64,000 bases of DNA from Moniliella sp. 'wahieum' (Eukaryota > Basidiomycota > Moniliellomycetes > Moniliellales > Moniliellaceae): contig RSEE01000080.1 in NCBI GenBank assembly GCA_003971905.1, positions 124,001-188,000 on the forward strand, read 5' to 3'. Shown here piece by piece: positions 1-12,500 of this stretch; the stretch's first letter is position 1, and every line of letters starts with the position of its first letter. Below the pieces are notes generated by a model. That model had not been told where the DNA came from. It did no database searches and saw nothing but the letters and a program-made list of their open reading frames with translations. Position numbers and translations under genes: made by a program.

Positions 1-1799
1 GCACACTGGCGCCATGCGGCTCGTGCGACCGCTGGCGGGGGGTTGGTTTTCAGCTGCCCGCGCTAGCGCTACCCGCCACGCTCCATCCCGTGCCCCGCGG
101 CCCCATCCGCACCCCGCTTCCTCCCCCCTCTGGCCCGGCCGCGCCCCGTACGAGGGTAGCCGCTGCGCGCCGCTGGGAGGGGGTCCTCCGCGCCCCGTAC
201 GCGCACGCCCCCCTGCCTGTTGCCGCGGTCTGCGCGCACCGCGTCGGGCACGCGTGCGAACGGTGAAGGGTAACCGTCGAACGTCGGAAGGGTAGGAGGG
301 GGAGGCAACAGAGGACCAGAAAGTGATGCGTCTCTTCCATGATGCGTGTTGGAAGCAAGGCACCCCAGCCTGGGGCCACAGCCTAACCTGCATGGGGGTA
401 GGTGGGGCAGGAGCGCCCCATGAGATTCGATCACCTTTTGGTCGGCTTGGGATCTGCGAGCCGACGGCTCTCTACCATCCATACAGCCTGCAGGCACACA
501 CCAAACCGCGCCCGCCGCCCACTGTCCAGTACCTTCAGCCAAGAACACGGCCAACGTGTCGGGGGTTACAAGTGTACGCATCTGAGCGATCGGAGCCGCA
601 GGTCACCAGCCGCACGATTCGCTCCCCCATTGTGGTTGGGGCCCGTGCTGCGCCCGAGCGTCTCTTGCTGCAGTGGGTCAAACGAGGTGCCCGGCCGGGT
701 GGAGCAGGGAGGATATGCTGTTCAAGGCGACAGGGAGGACGGGACGCGGGACGTGTCTCCAGGAGGACTATAGTACTTGGGCAGCGCCCACGTTGTGCAT
801 AGTCGATGGCCGATGGTCGATGACCGAAGCGTCGTCCAGCTGCCTTTCCACTTGGCTTGGCCGCCGCCGAGGTTGAACGTTGGTGCGACCTGAATAGTGA
901 ATGCATGCCCTATTCATCATGCAGGCCGAGGTCGGAATCTGCGGTGTGCGTCGGAACCTGCGACGCAATCGTGTCGTCAGCAGACACGCTCGGCTTCGCG
1001 GGCGGCTCCCGTCGGACCGGTTGGCGCCGCAGCGGCGGCACATGCCACGCGTCGGAGCGACCAACACCTTTCGCGAGTGACTAGGACGGCATGAAGTTGG
1101 ACTGTGAGGGGTATCGAAGACCTTGGAGAGCCATGATGAGAGCAGCCCCAGTGCTTGGTATGGATGTGCGGGGCGGAGAACGACACTCTACTACTAGCGT
1201 CCTGCGACAAGGAGAAAAAAGAGAGCAGTTCAAAGCTGGCCGGCAGTTCCTCAGCATGCGTACTCTGACAGCTGTCCATGCGTAGGCAGGTGGACCCTCG
1301 GTGTTCAGTCTGGTCGCGGTGTAGGGCACGCGGAGCTGGGTGGGGACTCTTACCCGACACGTATCGAGTCCCGCCGGGAGCCGGGAGCGGCGCTGGGTTC
1401 TCATTGAGCTGTGGCGAGGCGTCTTTCGTGATGACGTTGATCGGCACCTGTTCCACCCATTGGGAGGCTTCTCGACTGCATCTTCTCGACGATTCCCCTG
1501 ACCTGCGCCTGAGGCCTGGCCTGTTGACAGGCATCCATCCCTTCGCCCTACGTACTGTTTTCCTCTCTTTGGCCTGGCCGACATCCTCCCTTCGAACAGG
1601 ATCCAGACTCTTAGTCCTACGGCTCCAATCCCATCTGGTTTCTGTAGGACATGCACCCGCCCGATGCGGCCGACCCATTGGTATGACTGCATAGGACGAT
1701 CGATAGAAGGCTTGGTTGGATGAGTGTGCAGTCTGGCTAGCTGTGTAGGACCCAGAAAGGCTCGATCCGCACGGCATGGCTTGCCTGGCCCAGATGCGC
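1..1799. other. No recognisable gene; GC-rich flank downstream of RIB4
   Basis: Both strands carry open frames of 60-290 codons here, but their translations are Arg/Ser/Pro-rich without domain character and overlap one another, as expected of GC-rich non-coding DNA. A copy of the 12-mer CACACTGGCGCC lies at 2-13. The 3' untranslated region of RIB4 should fall just below position 1800. Confidence 0.5.
2..13 (+). promoter_or_regulatory. Recurrent 12-mer CACACTGGCGCC, copy 1
   Basis: This is an exact copy of a 12-base word that also occurs exactly at 21246-21257 and, on the minus strand, at 43265-43276, with an 11/12 copy at 6336-6347. The other three copies lie upstream of start codons, so a promoter element is plausible. 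The gene it would serve here is outside or at the edge of the window. Confidence 0.35.
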
Positions 1800-2653
<854 letters not shown>

Positions 2654-3159
2654 GGCGGGGCAGGGGCGGAGGGGAGCGCAGGCAGGGGAGGTGGAGGGAG
2701 GAGAAGGGAAGAAGAAGAAGGCTGGGAGCGGAGAAGAAAAGGCAAGCCAAGCCTCCCAAACGGCTGGCGCGACGGCGGGATTGCTGGGCGCCTTCGATGG
2801 CCATCCGCCGTGCCCGACGTCGTGCGGGCGGGGACAGTCTGTGTGCGCTGGGCCTGGGCTGCCGTGGCACGCCTGCGCACTGACCACACGCCACGTACCA
2901 CCACCCATCATGCATCATGCATCACCCACCACCCACGCCCGATGGCATCAGCCGTTTCAAATGTGCAATCTGATGCAGGCGGTTTGTGATGGCATCAGAC
3001 CGCTTACCTCAGCCGATGTCTTCATTTCAAGTTACAAACGGAGGTGTCGGCCGGCGGAAGAACCCATCGAACCCATCCAGGCAGGCCGCCTTGGCTGTCG
3101 CGGGCGCTGCCGCCGTCACCGAGGATGCGCGTCGTGCGCACACCCTCCCGCGTTGTGCG

Positions 3160-5685
3160 ATGGCCGCCCTGCCCCCCGCGCTTCCCTCCGGTGCGTCCCT
3201 CGTCTGCTGTGTCTTCCTGGCTGACCCGTCTTCTTCACGCCCGCCAGCCCCCGCCATGCCTCAGCACCTCCGCTCCACGCCCCTCTGCCCAGCGGCCCAG
3301 CCGTCCGCCGCGCCCCCTCCCGTGCGCCCCGACGATCTGCTGGCCACCGACGAGTCTGTCCACGACTTTGTTCGCGACATGCTCAGTGGGTTGGCACCTG
3401 CCCCTCCGCCCGCCCCTGTCCAGCCCGTGGGAGACAAGCAGGCGTCGGGCAACACCCGACCGGCGTCTGCGCCCCTCACCCCCACCCAACTACGCCAAAT
3501 AGAGATGGACACGGGCTTGAATGACGATCGCCCGCACGACCACCTCGACTTGCTCGATGCCCCGGAGCTTGCTTCCGCCCGCCGCAGCCCGCCGCGGCCC
3601 GTCCAGGTGGGGTTGGCACGCCCAACGGGTTTTTCCAGCCCATCCCGCCCAGGTGGGAACGGCAACTGCGCGACCGCATTGCCGCTGCGCTGGACCAGCT
3701 GGCCCAGGCCACCAGCACTACCACCCCCCCAGCCCACGCACTCTGCGTGCGGTTACAGACAAGGTCAACGACCTCACCACCCAGTTCCTACGCACCTGCC
3801 GCGACGCCCGTTACAGCCCCCGCTTCCCATTTCGCTCTACAAACCAAATGCTGGACGTGTACTGCGACGACGGCGGATGGGACCGCCAGTGCCGTCATAC
3901 CCGTACCTGGTCGGCTACCGTTCCAATGCCAGTGGTCCCGCTTTGTGGCCAAGCTTCCCCAGGGCACGGATGGCGTACCGGACGCAGGGTGGACTTGGAT
4001 TTGCCCGAGGGCATTCTATGCTTTACCAACCTCTTTTCCCACCTGATGGACCGGTCCGTGGCGCTCAACAGGCTCTCGCTTACGCTGTTGATCGAAGCGT
4101 TTGCACTCTATGCCGATGCCGACGCTGGTGCGCCCGTCGCGCTGGGCAGCCAGGTCACCTCGCTCCCAGCGTCGGGCGTGCCGCTCACTCTGGGTGGGCT
4201 CGGTGCCACGGGCCAGGCACGGTTGCGCGGCATAGGCCAAGCCTACTCTTTGCTCTTGGCCGCGGTTGCGCGCGACAATGTACCCAGTTCCCAGGTCATG
4301 TACGCCACCCTTCTCCAAGCCGCCGTTCTCACCAAGGAGGCCAAGATCGCCCTCGAGGTACTGGAGATCATGCAGGATCACATGATCGAGCCTCCGCTCG
4401 AGACGTACCTGAGTTTGGTTCGCATGGGGGGGGTGGACCTGCCCCTGGACCTGCCTCCCCCCCCGGCCCGGACGGATCGGCGAGCGGCGTGCCTGCCGCG
4501 GACGTGGGTGCGCAGCAACGGGTGGTCAACAAGGCCTATCGCCACCTCGTCGCTTGGCAGCGTCTGCTTACCGACGAAACCAAGACCGAGGCGGTACGTA
4601 CGTACATGCTGCAAGCGCTGTTGCAGCGCGACCTACTTCGTGCTGGCCAAACCGTCCACCGCCTCCTGCACCGCATCGACCCGCGCCTCGCCAGCCCCTT
4701 TTGTCCCCCCCCCCGGGGCGCAGGGGGGACGATCGAGCTGCCGCCCGAGGCCGAGCCCACCGTGTTGGCCGACTTTGTCATGGGCCTCTTGCACAACCAC
4801 GAGTTTTTCCTCGCCTTTGACTGGCTCCAGGCCGCGGGCCAAACCGACCTGGCGCGCAGCGCCCAGTTCGGTCAGCTGGTCACCCGCGCCACGCTCGTCA
4901 CCTTGTCCTACTTGCACACCTACCCGATCCAGGCCGACGCGTGGCTCCCCGAGCGCGCTGAGGCGCTGCTGCAGCCCGTCGCGGAGCACAACCCGGTCGC
5001 AGCCAGGCTGCTGGGCTTGCTTTTGGTGCAGCACCGCACGTGGGAGCTGAACCGACTGCAAGGTGTGCGCGCGCGTGGCACATCGGCCCCGTTCCGAACG
5101 CTAAGTGGACTGCACCTTTGCCACCACCTGCGCGCCATCACGCCCTGGATCCTGCGCGTCGCGCAGTACCTCGGCGTATCGCGCGCGACGCTCGCGCCGC
5201 TCCTGTGTCTGCGGCTGGAGCATGGCGAGGCGGCGCCCGCGCTGGCGCTCTGGCTCGGCCTGCTGCGCCCCGACGCGCTCGGGAGATGCGCGACGATCGA
5301 GAGACAATAGCCAAGCTGTATGCGCAAGGCTCCTGCCTCCGCACCGCTCTCACCGAGCCTATCTGGGCCGCCGTCCTGCCCGAGCACAAGATCGCCTGGA
5401 CCAGTCCCTCACCCAGCTGCACCACTCCTCCACCAGCCTGGCGAAGCGGCAGCACCAACTCCAGCGACCGCAAGTCCAGACCGCCAAGGGGTTAGCGAAA
5501 CGGACCGGTCTAGCACGCTCCTGTACGAGGCAGGGGAGCAAACCACCGCCATGCCGGCCGCGGTGGAGGCACTGATGGCCGTGCTGGCCCGAGGGGAAGA
5601 AGCTAGTGCGGAAGTGCGGCATGCGGCGCTTTCGAGCCTACGGGGCGGGGCCGCGTGTGCCCGCCGCGCCGCTGGTCGACACTAG
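3160..5685 (+). CDS. Unidentified helical-repeat protein, PPR-like
   Basis: No family could be named with certainty. A start at 3160 (MAALPPALPS) reads into a convincing 57-bp intron, 3191-3247 (GTGCGT...CTGAC...CAG), and continues in frame with PAMPQHL and DDLLATDESVHDFVRDML. Alpha-helical stretches follow, including NRLSLTLLIEAFALYADAD, VMYATLLQAAVLTKEAKIAL, MQDHMIEPPLETYLSLVR, AYRHLVAWQRLL and DFVMGLLHNHEFFLAFDWLQ. The spacing of Y-x-x-L-L and 'M...I.P...TY' patterns resembles pentatricopeptide-repeat proteins that act on mitochondrial RNA; this is inference. The coherent protein jumps frame several times (roughly 3600, 3740, 3900, 4500, 5300, 5400), so exact ends are uncertain and the true C-terminus may extend towards 6100. 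Confidence 0.5.
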
Positions 5686-6335
5686 GACCGAGGCGCACGT
5701 GCGCCATCTCGCCCAGGCGCGGAAGGAGGTCCATGTCTCGCACGTGGCGTGGCGCGTGTGCCAGCGGCGCTTGCGGCACGTCCGGGCCCATCTCGGGCGC
5801 AGCCGCACCGCCTCTCGCCCGCGTCCGTGCCGAGGTTACGCCCTCGCCTACGCTCAAGGGCAAGGCCAGTCGCGCACACGCACCGCGCGAATCGGTATGC
5901 GCATGCGTCGCGTTTGGCCCCGCCCCGGGCGTGGACCGCGCTCCAGGCGCAAGAACGCGCGGGGTGCGCGTCGCCAGGGCCGGCGCGCGGCTGCATTGGG
6001 CCCGGGCGCGTTGGCCCGCATCCAGCCGCGCGCCGGCCCGAGCTTGCCAAGGCGCCGGCCAGCGAGGAGGGGCCGGTCGGGGTAGATCGGGCTGCCCGGG
6101 ATAGCATCTGGTGTGGGCAGCGCTGCCCCCTGAGGAATCGCAATGCTTGCGCTGGGTTGGGTGTGTGCCGGGAGCAGGGTAGGTTGGTGGAGGATGCGCT
6201 GGTTCGTAGCAATGATAGATGGAGAGCACACGACAGAGTGATAGAGGGACGCGTGGGACGGGTGAGGGCGATGGGTGATGCGTCTGACGCGCGGGGCCGG
6301 GCGGCTTACGTCACAGGGGGGTGTGGGTGGGGACG
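5686..6335. other. Very GC-rich stretch, gene end or intergenic
   Basis: All frames are Arg/Ala/Pro-rich. Part of it may be the C-terminus of the upstream helical-repeat gene, since a segment near 5640-5800 reads VRHLAQARKEVHVSHVAW. The rest is probably the BCK1 upstream region. No conserved domain was recognised. Confidence 0.4.
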
Positions 6336-6347
6336 CGCACTGGCGCC
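6336..6347 (+). promoter_or_regulatory. 12-mer CACACTGGCGCC, one-mismatch copy, upstream of BCK1
   Basis: The sequence CGCACTGGCGCC matches the recurrent word at 11 of 12 positions. It sits about 170 bp before the first candidate BCK1 start codon at 6516, the same distance as the exact copy upstream of the HSF gene. Confidence 0.35.
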
Positions 6348-6515
6348 GTGCGGGCGGCCGGGGCGGGGGCGGCGGCAGGGGGCAGTGTGGTGGCGCGGTG
6401 CTGCTCGCACAGCGTAGGCGTTGGTGGGTTACTCTTGCCTTGGAGGCCTCCATCAAGCTAGCATCCACCCCCATCACCACCACCTCCACCACACACCCTC
6501 ATCCCCCTCCCGCCC

Positions 6516-9500
6516 ATGCCCCCCGCCCCCCCGGCTGCGGCCGCCGTGGCCGTGGCCCCTCGGGCCCCACGCGCCCTTCGCCTACGCCCCGCCCCCCGCC
6601 CGCGCTTTGCGTACGACCAGCCCGCCGCCAGCTCCATGTACGAGCCCCAGCTCCCCCGCCCCCGCCACCCCCACCTCGGCCCGCCCGCGCGCCTTCAGCG
6701 AGCTCCCCGCCTCCGCCGCCGCATCCGCCCCCGCCCAACATCCACCCGCGCCAGCACACCTTGACACCATCTCCTCCTGCAGCCCCCTCCGCCTCCAAAC
6801 CCCCTGCCCCCGCCCTCGCCCAGCTTCGTCGAGCACCTCCTCCCCTCTTCCTCCCCGCGCCTCCCCGGCACCAATCCGCCCGCGCCAGCCGCTCCTGCCT
6901 GGTCGCCCGCGTCTCCTTCCAGCCCTGCTCCGCCACCCCGTCCTACTCCCACTCCTCGCCCCGCCCGCAGCCAGTCCCCGCACTGCGTCACCCCCCTCCT
7001 CTGCTGCTGCTGCTGCCCCCCGCCTCCGCGCTCGGCGGCCTACCAGGGCTATGCCCACGCACCGGATGCCGCCGCGTCGCAACTCCCTGGAGCTCCCACA
7101 CCATGTATGCTCCCGCCCGGCCCACTCGACCAGCGGCCAAGCATGCGGTGGAGCCGCGCACGAGCGCATCCCCTCCCCTCTCCCTATTCGCGCGCGCCAC
7201 CGAGCTGCACCGCCCCTCGAGCGCACTCGGCCTGGGGTCCTACCTTCCGACCCGTCCTCGGCGGCGCCCATGCAAGAACCAAGCGGCAGCTTTACTCCCT
7301 ACCTTCCGCGCCCGACCCCGCCGCCTCTCGTTGGCTCCACCCCTCGCCTCTGCCCGCTCTGGCTCAGCAATGGCGATGGCGATGGCCGACCCGGATTCCA
7401 GCAGCCCCGTCCGCGCCTCGTCCTCAATGGCCCTCCATGCCCATGGCTCCCCGGCCATGGCCTGACATCGAAACGCACCCGTTTCCTAGCCAGCATGTCC
7501 CGCGCAGTCCGCACCTGTACGGACCGCGGAGCAGTTCGTCAGACGAACGAGGCGCGGCGGCGCCCGCGAACAATGGGCTTGGTCGGTCCCAGCGTGTCCA
7601 CCTCGGCCTCGTACCGGCCAGCTTGCGTCTGCGTCGCCCAAGCGGCCCTCGGGCCTCGCTGGTCGGCTTGTCTGACTCTTCCTCCTCCAGCCTCTGCCTC
7701 GGCGGTCGGGCGAGAAAGGGCCCGACAAGCATGGTCGACCAGGGTCCAATTCTTCCGCCGCACCCGTGTGCCCGGGCCAAGAAACGCCAAGCGAAGCGGC
7801 CTCCTCGACGCAAGCCCGCGTTCAGGCTCAGGCCAGGCCCAGGCCCAGGCCCAGGCTCAGGCTCATGCCATGCCCACGCCCAGGCTCAGGCTCAAGCTCG
7901 CGCACAGGCAACAGGCTGAAGCGCAAGCCAAGCCCAAGCTCACGCGCAAGCTCAAGCTCATGCCCATGATCAAGCGCAAGCTCATGCCAAGCTCAAGCCC
8001 ATGCCCAAGCGCAAGCGCAAGCGCACGCCCATGCTCAGGCTCAGGCCCAAGCTAGCGCTCAAGCCAAGCGCAAGCTCGAGAACAGGCCCAAGCCAAAGTT
8101 CGCGCCACCTCCATTCACAGTGGCAGCGCAAGCGCAAACGGGCAAAGGCTATGTCTACGCTCAACCCTCTGTCCCAGCCCATTCGAACCATACGCTCACG
8201 AACACGCCCTCCCCTCCCCACCTATTCTACGACACCCATGCCGGCAGTGCCTTTGCCCCCCCGCCCGCACGTCCCCCGCCCCACCAGGAATACGTCGGCT
8301 TCCACTTCCAACTCGGGCTTTTCTGCCGGCAACCGCAACTCGAGGGGGACGTCACTAGGTGTATCCGCCTCGCCTGGCACCAACTTTACCGCTTCCCAGC
8401 TTCCGAAGAGCGGGGGGAACTGTATTCGTCCGACGAGGGGCACATCAGGGGTTGAGGGACGGGGTGCCCTACCCGATTACCCCGGCTCGATCGTCCAATC
8501 ATCGCTAACGTTACCGTTAGGAACTGGGGAGGGACGGGCCTTGCCCAATCCGACACCGCCCTATGCCGGGCGCCGCCCAGCGTCGGCGACCGGCTCGAAC
8601 CATGTGTACAGTGGAGCCACGCCGCAGCCGGCTCGTCCTACGTCGGGCTCCTCAGATCCGTACCATGCCAAGCGTCATCGCCGCCCCGACACGGCACCTG
8701 GAGCGCCTACCACTCACCACACTGGTACCACGACCAGTCGCGTGCTCCGCCTGCTGAACTCACCGCGCCCGATGGCCAAGAGCACCTCAAGATCCAGGTG
8801 ACGACCAATGGACAAAACTTTACCGTTGTCGACATTACAAGTCTGGGTGCGGCAGCGGACATCAAACGGAAAATGATGGAGGCGTTAGGTATGTGATTTC
8901 CTTTGGTGTTGGTGTTGGTGTGTGGTGTTGGTGTTGGTGTTGGCTTTTTTGTTTTGCCTTTGGCTTTGAAACTGACTGTATCTGCTTGCCAAGGTCTGCC
9001 TGAAACGGCATTTGATCGGCTCACCGTTCGCCAAACGGGATTGGGGATTGACGCCTATCGCTCAGATCCTCTGGACGACACGGACCTGATCGTCAACTGT
9101 CTCGGGCAGGGCGATGCGGATGGCTCGCTGAAATTCTTTGTTGCCACCGACGCGCAAGAGCTGCAGGATCGCAAGGGTCGACAAGAACGCGAAATCGCCG
9201 AACGCAACCGCGCGGGACTGTATTCTGGCATGACAACCCCTCCTCATCGTGGCGGTGGCTTCCCCATTGGAGTGGCCAACCAAGCCAATGCGCACCTGGC
9301 CTCGCCTGGCGCGCGGCCCACGACAGCACCCCTCCAGCCTGCTCGTCGGCACGTATGGTCCTGCCGCCTCTTCGGCCGGCGCACTCCCACCTGGCCGTCC
9401 ATCGGTCGCGACCTTGGTGCACTACTCGCCGCACAACAAGGACGAGGGTGCGCGCTCTGCTGCACCAGCACCGGGCACCATGCCTGGCTACCGCTCTGCC

Positions 9501-12500
9501 TATCCACCTGGTACCGCGCCTACCTGGACAGCACAGGGCGGAGTGTTAGCTGACCCAACCAATTCTCCTCCGCTCGTGCGGCCGCCCGTACCACGCACGG
9601 TGCCAAGCAACGGTGCAGCGCGTTCCCCGTCCTCGGGCTTGTCGGGCTGGGGCAGCGTAGCACCAGGTCCTGCGCCTGGTCCGACCGGCGATTGGGGCGT
9701 GAACGAACTGGGAGAGATGGTGCCGCCGCGATCACAGTTCCTGACGGACGCGGGGGACCAAATGACCTTGCAGCACCTCTTGACCCACGGTACCAACGTC
9801 CCGCTCGAAGTGGGTGGGACGGGGCAGCAGGCACTTGGATCCCAAGCTGGCCAACGCTCGCCCCACTGGGCGCACCCCGCTGTCCACCCCGCTGCCCACC
9901 CCGCCCCCTTGCCCAGCCACGGTGCCACACCTCGCTTGCCCAAGGTAAAGGATCCCCACGGGGACCGCGGCGCGGCACACGCACACCCACACCCACACCC
10001 ACATGCACACCCGCACGCACAGCCGTCCCACCGTCGCTCTCGCTCTCGCTCGACACGCCCCGATCCGCCCTGCGCCTGCCCCTGCGCCTGCCCCTGCGCC
10101 TGCGCCTGCTCCGGCTCCGGCTCCGGCTCCGGCTCCGCCGCGCAACTTGCCCCCCACACCCACATCCACCACCGCGCCCACCTCGTTGCCTCGCTTTCCC
10201 TCGCGCCCGCGTCCACCGCCGGCGGCTCCCCGGCCCCGCCGCCCGTGCCGCCCCCTCCCGAAGCGCCTCGGCGCCTGCCTCTCACGCCGGACCTGGCCCA
10301 CTCGCCCCACCCGCTCGCCGCGCGCCCGCCGCCGCCGCTGCCTCTTCCGATTGCTGCTTCTGCTTCTGCTTCTGCTTCTGCTGGTGGTGGTGCTACTGGT
10401 GCATGTGCGTCCGCACGTCCCATGTCGGGGGACAAGAGCGAACTGGGCGGGATCAGTTCCTCGCTTTCCTCAGCGTCGATATCTGATGCGGACGAGTCGG
10501 AACTGTTCCAGCCCGTGTCGGCCACAGCTCCATCTCGGACCGCGACAGCGAGACGAAACGTCATTCGCGCCCGCTTAGCCCAGCCTCGCCGTACTCCCTT
10601 ACTCGCCTCACGTCCCCCGCGCCCCCGCCGCGTGCGCGCTTGGCCCCCCCGCCCCACTGTCGCCTCTGTCCCTTCTTCTGTCGCTTCCGTCCCTTCTTCT
10701 GTCGCTTCGGTCCCTGCTTCGGTCCCCGCTTCGGTCCCCTCGGCCCCGTTGGCCGCCTTGCCCGCATGGTCGCACCCCAGCGTACCCCGTTCTGGCGAAG
10801 ACGCCGACGCCGACCCCGCGCTGGCTGACCGCACGGCCCTGCTTCCCCTGCGTGGCTTGACGGGCGGGTCGGACGAGTCGAACAAAACGAATGGGACGGT
10901 CGGACCGAGTCTGGTGGGCCCCACGTTCGACACGGCCCACGACCGCCCCACCGTCACCGCCAAAGACGACGATTACGACGACCCAGGCGCCGGCACAGCG
11001 TTGATTGGCTCGCTCTTGTCGCCTGCTACTGAGGCAGGCAGCGAGCCCGAGGCCGAGACCACCCCCACGCCCGTCGGTCCAACCCCGCAGCCCCGGCCCA
11101 GGTCCCACCCCACCCCGCCTCCCCTCGCTGGCCCGCCGACGCTCCCGTACGGGAGCACGAACCGGCCCCGGTCCCGGTGCAAGTGCAGGAGCAGCAGCCG
11201 GAGCAAGCGTTCGAGGAACCGGGGCGTGCGTTGCAAGAGTCGGATGCCTTCACTTTGTACCCCCCGTCCGAGTTGCCCGATGCCAGTGATCCTACCGTCT
11301 TGCTGTCCGACCCGCGCCAGGCTGCCGTGGCGGCACAGCTGAAGCAACTGCAGGCCGAGGCGGAGCTCAAGGAGCAAACGCGCAAACGGGAGCAAGAACA
11401 GGAGCAGGAACCGAAGCAGAAACAGGAGCTGGAACAGAACACGCAACAGGAACAGGAACAGGAACAGGAACAGGAACAGAAATGGGAGTTCCAAGAGACT
11501 GATGGCTTCACTTTCTACCCCCCGTCCGAGTTGCCCGATGCCAATGACCCTACCGTCTTGCTCTCCGACCCGCGCCAGGCTGCCGTCGTGGCGCAGCTGA
11601 AGCAACTGCAGGCTGAGGCGGAGCTCAGGAGCAACGCGCAAACGGGGGCAAGAACATGAGCAGGAACCGAATCAGAAGCAGAAACAGGAGCTGGAACAGA
11701 ACACGGAACGGGAACAGAAATGGGAGTTCCAAGAGACCGATGGCTTCACTTTCTACCCCCCGTCCGAGTTGCCCGATGCAAGTGACCCTACCGTCTTGCT
11801 GTCCGACCCGCCCAGGCCGCCGTGGCGGCGCAGCTGAAGCAACTGCAGGCCGAGGCGGAACTCAAGGAGCAGGAGCGGGAGCGACAAGTAAAGGATGAGG
11901 GCGTGTCTACGCCCTCGCCTTTGTATGGCCAAGATGCGGAGGATGTGTTTTCGCCTCTGAAGCAGCCGATCGCCGACGTGAGCTTGCCCCCCCGTAACCC
12001 GAACCCGCAGCCTCACGAATCCATGCGTCCCACCGCTGTGAATGCCGTGGAAAACGCGGATGGGTTTACACTTTATCCTGATGACGACCTGCCCGGCGCT
12101 GATGACCCAACGGTGCGGATGGACGATCCTCGACAAGAACGGCTACGCACCACTTTCCAGGAGAACTCGGCCGCGGCGACGATGGCCCAGAGCCAAGGGG
12201 CCTCAGATGCTTTACCATCTTTTCCGATGAGGATTTGCCCGATGTGACGGACGCGACCGTCCAGGTGAATGGCAAGCCGCTTCTTGCGCCTGAGCCTGAC
12301 TCGCATTCGCCCGAGAGAAGGGCTCAGCGTTTGTCGACGCCAGAGCCGGACGCGACGGCGCAAGACTTCTGGATGGCGCCAGATGCGTTGGCCAAGGAGG
12401 ATCGCCGGTTACGCCACTTGGTGCCCACGTACGAAGATACGCCTCCTAACCCGGTCGCTGGTGCGCCGGCTGTGACGAGCGTTGCTGCTCACCCCGCTCT

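Noticed and set aside
6275-8055. Several long overlapping Pro/Ala/Arg-rich frames as separate genes
   Set aside because: They are three frames of the same low-complexity BCK1 N-terminal region; none has an independent domain.
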